The notes beneath the pieces were generated by a model. The model was not told the DNA's origin, ran no database searches, and worked only from the letters and a program-made list of their open reading frames with translations. Source: Alicyclobacillus sp. (lineage in GTDB: Bacteria > Bacillota > Bacilli > Alicyclobacillales > Alicyclobacillaceae). From it: a stretch of 37,580 nt of DNA. Positions 33,387 to 37,580 of the stretch are shown here, one piece after another. The stretch lies in NCBI GenBank assembly GCA_023511725.1, contig JAIMAY010000026.1, positions 1 through 37,580 on the forward strand, in the 5' to 3' direction. Made by a program: the position numbers and the translations under genes. The stretch's first letter is position 1, and each line of letters starts with the position of its first letter.

Positions 33387-33989
33387 TCAGATACAATGAG
33401 CCACCCACTCGTCCACTGTCATAATCCGAGCAATTTCCGCAAGCGTTGTTAAAGCATGCTCGGTTGCATCTGGAGTCTCTGATGCTATTGCGTCAGCCAA
33501 AACTGTGATTTCAAAATCCCGTAAGTGCGCGTCTCGTACGGTCGCTGCCACTCCGCCATTCGCGGTGATGCCACAAACGGCGATGTTTTGAATCTCCATC
33601 GCCTTTAACAGTAGATCCAGTGGCGTTTGATAAAAGGCGCTGTAACGAGGTTTAATTAGCGTGTGACTTGGTAAAGGCAACTCATGAGTAAACTGTCGGC
33701 CTGCCTCCCCAATCCGAAACCCCGCCTTGGCTAAAAATGGACGCTTGTGTAGCAACGACGGCGCAATTAGGGGGGTTCCATCCACGTCCTCGAATATTGT
33801 GAACAAACTGGCGATACGAGGCATTCGAAGGTGCTCGGCCGCTCTCATTGCCTTACAGATCGAGGGTAATATAGATCTAAACGACTGAACGTTCACCCCC
33901 CCTCGTGCATATACCCCCTCCGGTGAGCAAAAGTCTTCCTGCATATCGATGATGATCAATGCTGAACGACTGTCCTTGACGGTGATCAC
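33387..33989 (-). CDS. Isochorismatase-fold hydrolase lacking the usual cysteine
   Basis: A 200-residue protein of the isochorismatase-like superfamily. The catalytic Asp15 (IIIDMQEDF) and Lys113 (IKPRYSAF) are present, but the nucleophile position in the motif GITxNxCV reads GITANGGV, with Gly146 where cysteine should be. True isochorismatases also lack this cysteine, while amidases of the fold need it; Cys139 lies seven residues earlier and is probably not equivalent. The GTG start overlaps the iclR stop (GTGA), so they are coupled. Next to hydantoinase genes one would expect an N-carbamoyl-amino-acid amidase, which makes the missing cysteine notable. Confidence 0.85.
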   Translation of the reverse strand: MITVKDSRSALIIIDMQEDFCSPEGVYARGGVNVQSFRSILPSICKAMRAAEHLRMPRIASLFTIFEDVDGTPLIAPSLLHKRPFLAKAGFRIGEAGRQFTHELPLPSHTLIKPRYSAFYQTPLDLLLKAMEIQNIAVCGITANGGVAATVRDAHLRDFEITVLADAIASETPDATEHALTTLAEIARIMTVDEWVAHCI

Positions 33990-34753
33990 CCCCTTTCAAC
34001 ACCAACCGGTATGTAACCGAGTCGGGCTGAAATCTCTGCCGCTGCTTCAAGCAATTGCGCGACAATAGTCGCTTCTCTTTCACGGATACGCTCAATAGGG
34101 CCGGATACAGTTAATCCGGCAATTAAGCAACCTGTACGGTCGAAGAGAGGTGCCGAGATGCCGCACGCGCCCGGTACGCGATTGCCGTAGGTCACGGCAT
34201 ACCCTTGCTGGCGAATATGTTCTAATTCTTGTTGCAGATGCGTCATGTCCAAGGTGTCCCGTGCATAAATCGTACGTAAAATCTCATCTCGACGTACAGG
34301 AGACATGTATGCTAACAGGACTTTGCCTGACGCACCGGATATGAGACTATTGCGTGTCCCGAGCTTAACGAAATGCCGGATGGCATGTGAACCCTCCACC
34401 AATTCAACACAGACACGTTCATTTCCATCAATGACGTTTAAATTTACGGTTTCCTTCGTTGATTCTGCAAGCCTTGTCATAACCGGAAGGGCGCTCTGAC
34501 GTAGGTTCATTTGACCGGGTACCATCGCACCAAGCGTGACCAATCGGAACCCCAAACGATACATCCCTGTACGCTCGTCTTGTTCAATCCACCGATGTTT
34601 ACGCATCGCACTGAGAAGCCGGTATACTGTCGGTTTGGGCAAATTCGTCCGCTCCGCAATTTCTCCTAGCGTCAGATCTGTAACATCGGCAGAAAAACAA
34701 TCCAAAATGCCTGCAACTCGATCAATGGATTGCACCCCTTCCGACCGCGGCAT
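33986..34753 (-). CDS. IclR family transcriptional regulator
   Basis: A 255-residue regulator with an N-terminal winged helix-turn-helix (SIDRVAGILDCF, LTLGEIAERTNLPKPTVYRLLSAM) and a C-terminal effector-binding domain (GKVLLAYM, ACGISAPLFDRTG, GLTVSGPIERI). IclR proteins commonly control the adjoining catabolic operon and bind its substrate. The start is taken as ATG 34753, because GGAG lies 6 nt upstream; a TTG at 34765 is open but sits on the ribosome binding site. It overlaps the hyuA 3' end by 32 bp and the hydrolase gene by 3 bp, so it is embedded in the operon and likely autoregulated. Confidence 0.92.
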   Translation of the reverse strand: MPRSEGVQSIDRVAGILDCFSADVTDLTLGEIAERTNLPKPTVYRLLSAMRKHRWIEQDERTGMYRLGFRLVTLGAMVPGQMNLRQSALPVMTRLAESTKETVNLNVIDGNERVCVELVEGSHAIRHFVKLGTRNSLISGASGKVLLAYMSPVRRDEILRTIYARDTLDMTHLQQELEHIRQQGYAVTYGNRVPGACGISAPLFDRTGCLIAGLTVSGPIERIREREATIVAQLLEAAAEISARLGYIPVGVERG

Positions 34754-36839
34754 TGCTATCTCCAACTCCTTCTGTCCCTAACATGTCCAACAATGATACG
34801 AGCAAGTGTCCACACGTGTCTACCGTCGCTTGCATATCTGGCTCGACTACTATCGTGGTATCCTCTTGTTCTACAATCGCAGGACCTTTGATCGTGGTAC
34901 CCGGCAGCAGCTGTTCGCGACGGTATACGGGAGTCTGTATAAATTCGCCATGAAAGTACACGGGACGTTTGGCTACGGGAACGGCGAGAAATTCGTTATC
35001 GTGTCCAGTAATCTTGGGCCAGTGCTGTTGTGCCATTTGGGCAAGATTAAAGGCTGGTCGTAGACCAATAACACTGGCGCGAAGTGTTTGCACACGAATA
35101 GGAATCCCCCTCAGAAGCTGGCCAAACTCACGTAAGTAGGCCGCTTCAAACGCGTCTTTGATCGACTCTAGCGTGAGATTCTCTATCGGTAAGGTGACTT
35201 GAACGGTATGTGTTTGACCTTCATATGCCATATCAGCCTCATAACGTACCGAGACGCCTACTAGCGGCAAATTACTCTCCTCGAGTTTATGCCTACCCTC
35301 TATAGTGAAGTGCTCCAAAATAGAACGGGTTTCCTGTATATCAAGGTCCGCCAGTGATCGATTGATTGTGCGCAAGAAATCGTACTGTACATTTGCAGTT
35401 ATGCATCCGAGGGCTGACGTGATACCTGGATAATATGGGATAACCGCTGTCCCAATGCGGCATTCACGAATCAGCGCTGCAGCATGCAATGGACCAGCTC
35501 CGCCAAACGGAACCAATGCGAACCGACGCGGATCATGGCCTCGTTCGACCGAAACAAGCCGTAGTGCCCCGGCCATCCTGCTTACGGCGACCTTTAAAAT
35601 TGCTTCCGCCGCTGAATAAACATCCATTCCTAAAGGCCGAGCGATATCTCGTTCAATTGCTTGCTTGGCTCCTTCTACATCCAGTGTTTTCCCCTTACTG
35701 CCTATCGGTTGATTTGGATTAATCCTACCCAGAACCACATTTGCATCTGTCACCGTGGGTCGTGTTCCTCCACGTCCAAACGCAACCGGCCCGGGATATG
35801 ATCCAGCAGATTCTGGGCCAATCCGGAGCATACCGCTCTTGTCGATCCACGCAATACTTCCACCGCCTGCACCAATGGTCGTAATTTCGATCATAGGAAC
35901 ACGGATAACAACGCCAAACTCGATAGTTTGTTGACTTTGCATTGCAGGTTGACCATTAACAATTAAGGACACATCGAAACTGGTTCCACCCATGTCCGCT
36001 GAAATGACGTGATCGAACCCCGATGCCAAACCGACTTGTGCTGCCGCGATCACTCCTGCTGCAGGTCCGGATAGCACCGTGTTCACTGCTCTACGGCGTG
36101 CTTGGCTCGAAGACATGATGCCTCCATTGCTCTGGATAATCTGGATATCGTGTTGAAAGCCATGATCCGCGAGTCGGTGGCTCAACCGATCCAGATAGAG
36201 GTCAATCTTAGGTTGCACGTAAGCGTTGACTACCGTGGTGGAGGTGCGCTCAAATTCCCTAATCTCCGGCAGTATTTCAGACGAGATGCTGATATACTCA
36301 TTAGGCCAAACTTTTCTCAGGATCTCTGCAACTTGTTGTTCGTGCTGGGGGTTTGCGTAAGAATGAATCAAAGCCACGGCCACAGCATCGCAGCCTTGGG
36401 CTACAAGGTATCGCGCAACTTCCTCTACTTCGTTTTCCGACAGAGGCTGCCGCACAGTACCATCGGCCAATACACGTTCAGTAACCTCACATCGCCATTT
36501 GCGAGGCACTAAGGGGATGTAGTCCCCCCAAAGTCCCCAGGTTTGAGCGCGTTCTCGCCGCCTCATCTCCAAAACGTCTCGAAAGCCCTTCGTTGTGATG
36601 AGGCCAACTCGAGCACCTTTTCGCTCGAGAATAGCATTCGTAGCTACTGTGGTACCGTGAATAATCCACCTGATCTCCGATATATCTATTCCTGAAAGTG
36701 TCAATGCGTTTACAAAACCCTCGGACTGATCGCCCGGTGTAGAAGGAGTCTTAACCACTCGGACCTCGCCTGTATCCGTGTTGAAGGCAATTAAGTCCGT
36801 GAACGTCCCGCCAACATCGACTCCGGCTATCCAAGCCAT
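34722..36839 (-). CDS. hyuA: Hydantoinase/oxoprolinase family protein, HyuA-type subunit
   Basis: A 705-residue ATP-binding subunit of the hydantoinase A/5-oxoprolinase/acetone carboxylase family. The actin-like ATPase signatures are DVGGTFTDLIAF (8-19), SGPAAGVIAAAQVG and SADMGGTSFDVSLI. With HyuB it hydrolyses a cyclic amide such as a hydantoin or 5-oxoproline at the cost of ATP; some relatives carboxylate ketones. The ATG at 36839 has GGGGGTGA 6 nt upstream, inside the last codons of hyuB, so the subunits are coupled. The C-terminus runs into iclR by 32 bp. The exact substrate is open. Confidence 0.92.
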   Translation of the reverse strand: MAWIAGVDVGGTFTDLIAFNTDTGEVRVVKTPSTPGDQSEGFVNALTLSGIDISEIRWIIHGTTVATNAILERKGARVGLITTKGFRDVLEMRRRERAQTWGLWGDYIPLVPRKWRCEVTERVLADGTVRQPLSENEVEEVARYLVAQGCDAVAVALIHSYANPQHEQQVAEILRKVWPNEYISISSEILPEIREFERTSTTVVNAYVQPKIDLYLDRLSHRLADHGFQHDIQIIQSNGGIMSSSQARRRAVNTVLSGPAAGVIAAAQVGLASGFDHVISADMGGTSFDVSLIVNGQPAMQSQQTIEFGVVIRVPMIEITTIGAGGGSIAWIDKSGMLRIGPESAGSYPGPVAFGRGGTRPTVTDANVVLGRINPNQPIGSKGKTLDVEGAKQAIERDIARPLGMDVYSAAEAILKVAVSRMAGALRLVSVERGHDPRRFALVPFGGAGPLHAAALIRECRIGTAVIPYYPGITSALGCITANVQYDFLRTINRSLADLDIQETRSILEHFTIEGRHKLEESNLPLVGVSVRYEADMAYEGQTHTVQVTLPIENLTLESIKDAFEAAYLREFGQLLRGIPIRVQTLRASVIGLRPAFNLAQMAQQHWPKITGHDNEFLAVPVAKRPVYFHGEFIQTPVYRREQLLPGTTIKGPAIVEQEDTTIVVEPDMQATVDTCGHLLVSLLDMLGTEGVGDSNAAVGRGAIH

Positions 36840-36845
36840 GTGGTT

Positions 36846-37580
36846 TCACCCCCGAGTTACAGTCTGCGACTGCGTCACATAACCATTTTCAACATCGTAT
36901 AGAATTCTTTCAGGAGAACGCTTCGAAGGATCCCCATATCCTCCGCCACCTGGTGTCTCTAGGCGAACTCGTTCTCCTCGGGCTAGCTTCATATCGACCG
37001 CCTTGGAGATCATGGGTGGTATCTGTACCCCATCCCGAGTGAGAAACAGGATTCTATTCAACGCACCCGCCTTACCTCCGGCGATGCCGAAGGGAGGAAA
37101 TTTGCCTCTATCCCCAAGAAAGAAGCAACGCGCTTCGTCGTTAAGTACTTCGATTTCGTAGTTGGCTCCCAGTCCCCCTCGATGCAGGCCTGCACCTGCT
37201 GAATCGGGTCTGAGAGACCATTCCGTAAACATCAAGGGATAAGCCGCCTCCACAAGTTCCAGTGGGGTTATAGAGGCTGTAGAAATAGGATTGCTTCCAT
37301 GGTTCAACCCGTCACTCATTGCGGAGCCTCCCAAACCGCCACCAAAATACATAAACATGATGTAGTTTTCTCCCGATTCCTTTTGTCCGCTGATGGCCAA
37401 ACAATTTACTGTACCATAAGGAGCTGCGTATGAGCGTTCAGGACAGGCTCTCGCCATGGCGCCAAATATGACGCCGATGACACGTAGGATTACCTCGAGA
37501 TAACCACCTACTGGTCGGGGCGGCTGAACATTAAGAAGCGTATTTTCTGGAATCACAATGTCAACGGGGTCGAAACACCC
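36846..37580 (-). CDS. hyuB: Hydantoinase B family subunit, N-terminus outside window
   Basis: The C-terminal 244 residues of a HyuB/oxoprolinase-beta type protein; the frame is open to the window edge (it begins FDPVDIVIPENTLLN). Typical motifs are FMYFGGGLGGSAMSDG, a PLELVEAAYPLMFTEWSLRP block, SAGAGLHRGGLG and the terminal ETPGGGGYGDP. Full-length members have about 550-600 residues, so over half is missing here. Located 6 bp upstream of hyuA as the partner subunit. As the promoter is not in the window, more cluster genes may lie beyond 37580. Confidence 0.92.
   Translation of the reverse strand, partial: GCFDPVDIVIPENTLLNVQPPRPVGGYLEVILRVIGVIFGAMARACPERSYAAPYGTVNCLAISGQKESGENYIMFMYFGGGLGGSAMSDGLNHGSNPISTASITPLELVEAAYPLMFTEWSLRPDSAGAGLHRGGLGANYEIEVLNDEARCFFLGDRGKFPPFGIAGGKAGALNRILFLTRDGVQIPPMISKAVDMKLARGERVRLETPGGGGYGDPSKRSPERILYDVENGYVTQSQTVTRG

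Overview
The window reads as chromosome from an endospore-forming Bacillota with fairly high GC, most like Alicyclobacillaceae (inference). It carries a complete prkA-yhbH-spoVR operon, an AsnO-type asparagine synthetase and a YheC/YheD ATP-grasp protein, and ribosome binding sites are strong AGGAGG-type. The tadA plus tRNA-Ser pair at the left edge resembles the region close to oriC in Bacillus.

Layout. 1-6.1 kb: partial tRNA-Ser(CGA), tadA, YheC/D-like gene, an acetyl-CoA-synthetase-family gene with a cre-like promoter, a small Cys-containing ORF, and asnO. 6.1-8.65 kb: a graveyard holding a beta-propeller gene cut off at its N-terminus, eight 52-bp tandem repeats, the tail of an ABC-2 permease, a wrecked MFS gene, a cluster of DnaA-box-like sites and a strong terminator. 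8.7-14.2 kb: an MFS exporter, mtnD, a ZIP metal transporter behind a perfect Fur-family-like palindrome, and the translationally coupled mtnW-mtnX-mtnB genes of methionine salvage. 14.2-19.5 kb: an SDR, an RlmI-type rRNA methyltransferase, a GNAT, a VOC protein, a frameshifted DUF3891 gene and a panE-like reductase. 19.5-23.9 kb: prkA-yhbH-spoVR on the minus strand.

24.2-29.2 kb: a rifampicin-phosphotransferase/YvkC-like gene with a frameshift, a lipoprotein gene with an in-frame amber codon, a shrunken paralogue of it, and a solitary Dam-type adenine methyltransferase strikingly like enterobacterial Dam. 29.3-31.9 kb: acyl-CoA dehydrogenase and CaiB-type CoA transferase. 31.95-37.58 kb: a visibly more AT-rich minus-strand cluster (hyuB-hyuA-iclR-isochorismatase-like-MFS), probably acquired, that looks like a catabolic island for a cyclic amide or related compound.

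Most genes are ordinary. The best candidates for something undescribed are the 52-bp repeat array, the off-origin DnaA-box cluster, the duplicated lipoprotein family in decay, the ACS with a Trp-to-Gly acyl pocket, and the hydantoinase cluster whose isochorismatase-fold partner lacks the usual cysteine. Several gene breaks (DUF3891, RPH-like, lipoprotein) rest on one or two bases and need read-level confirmation.
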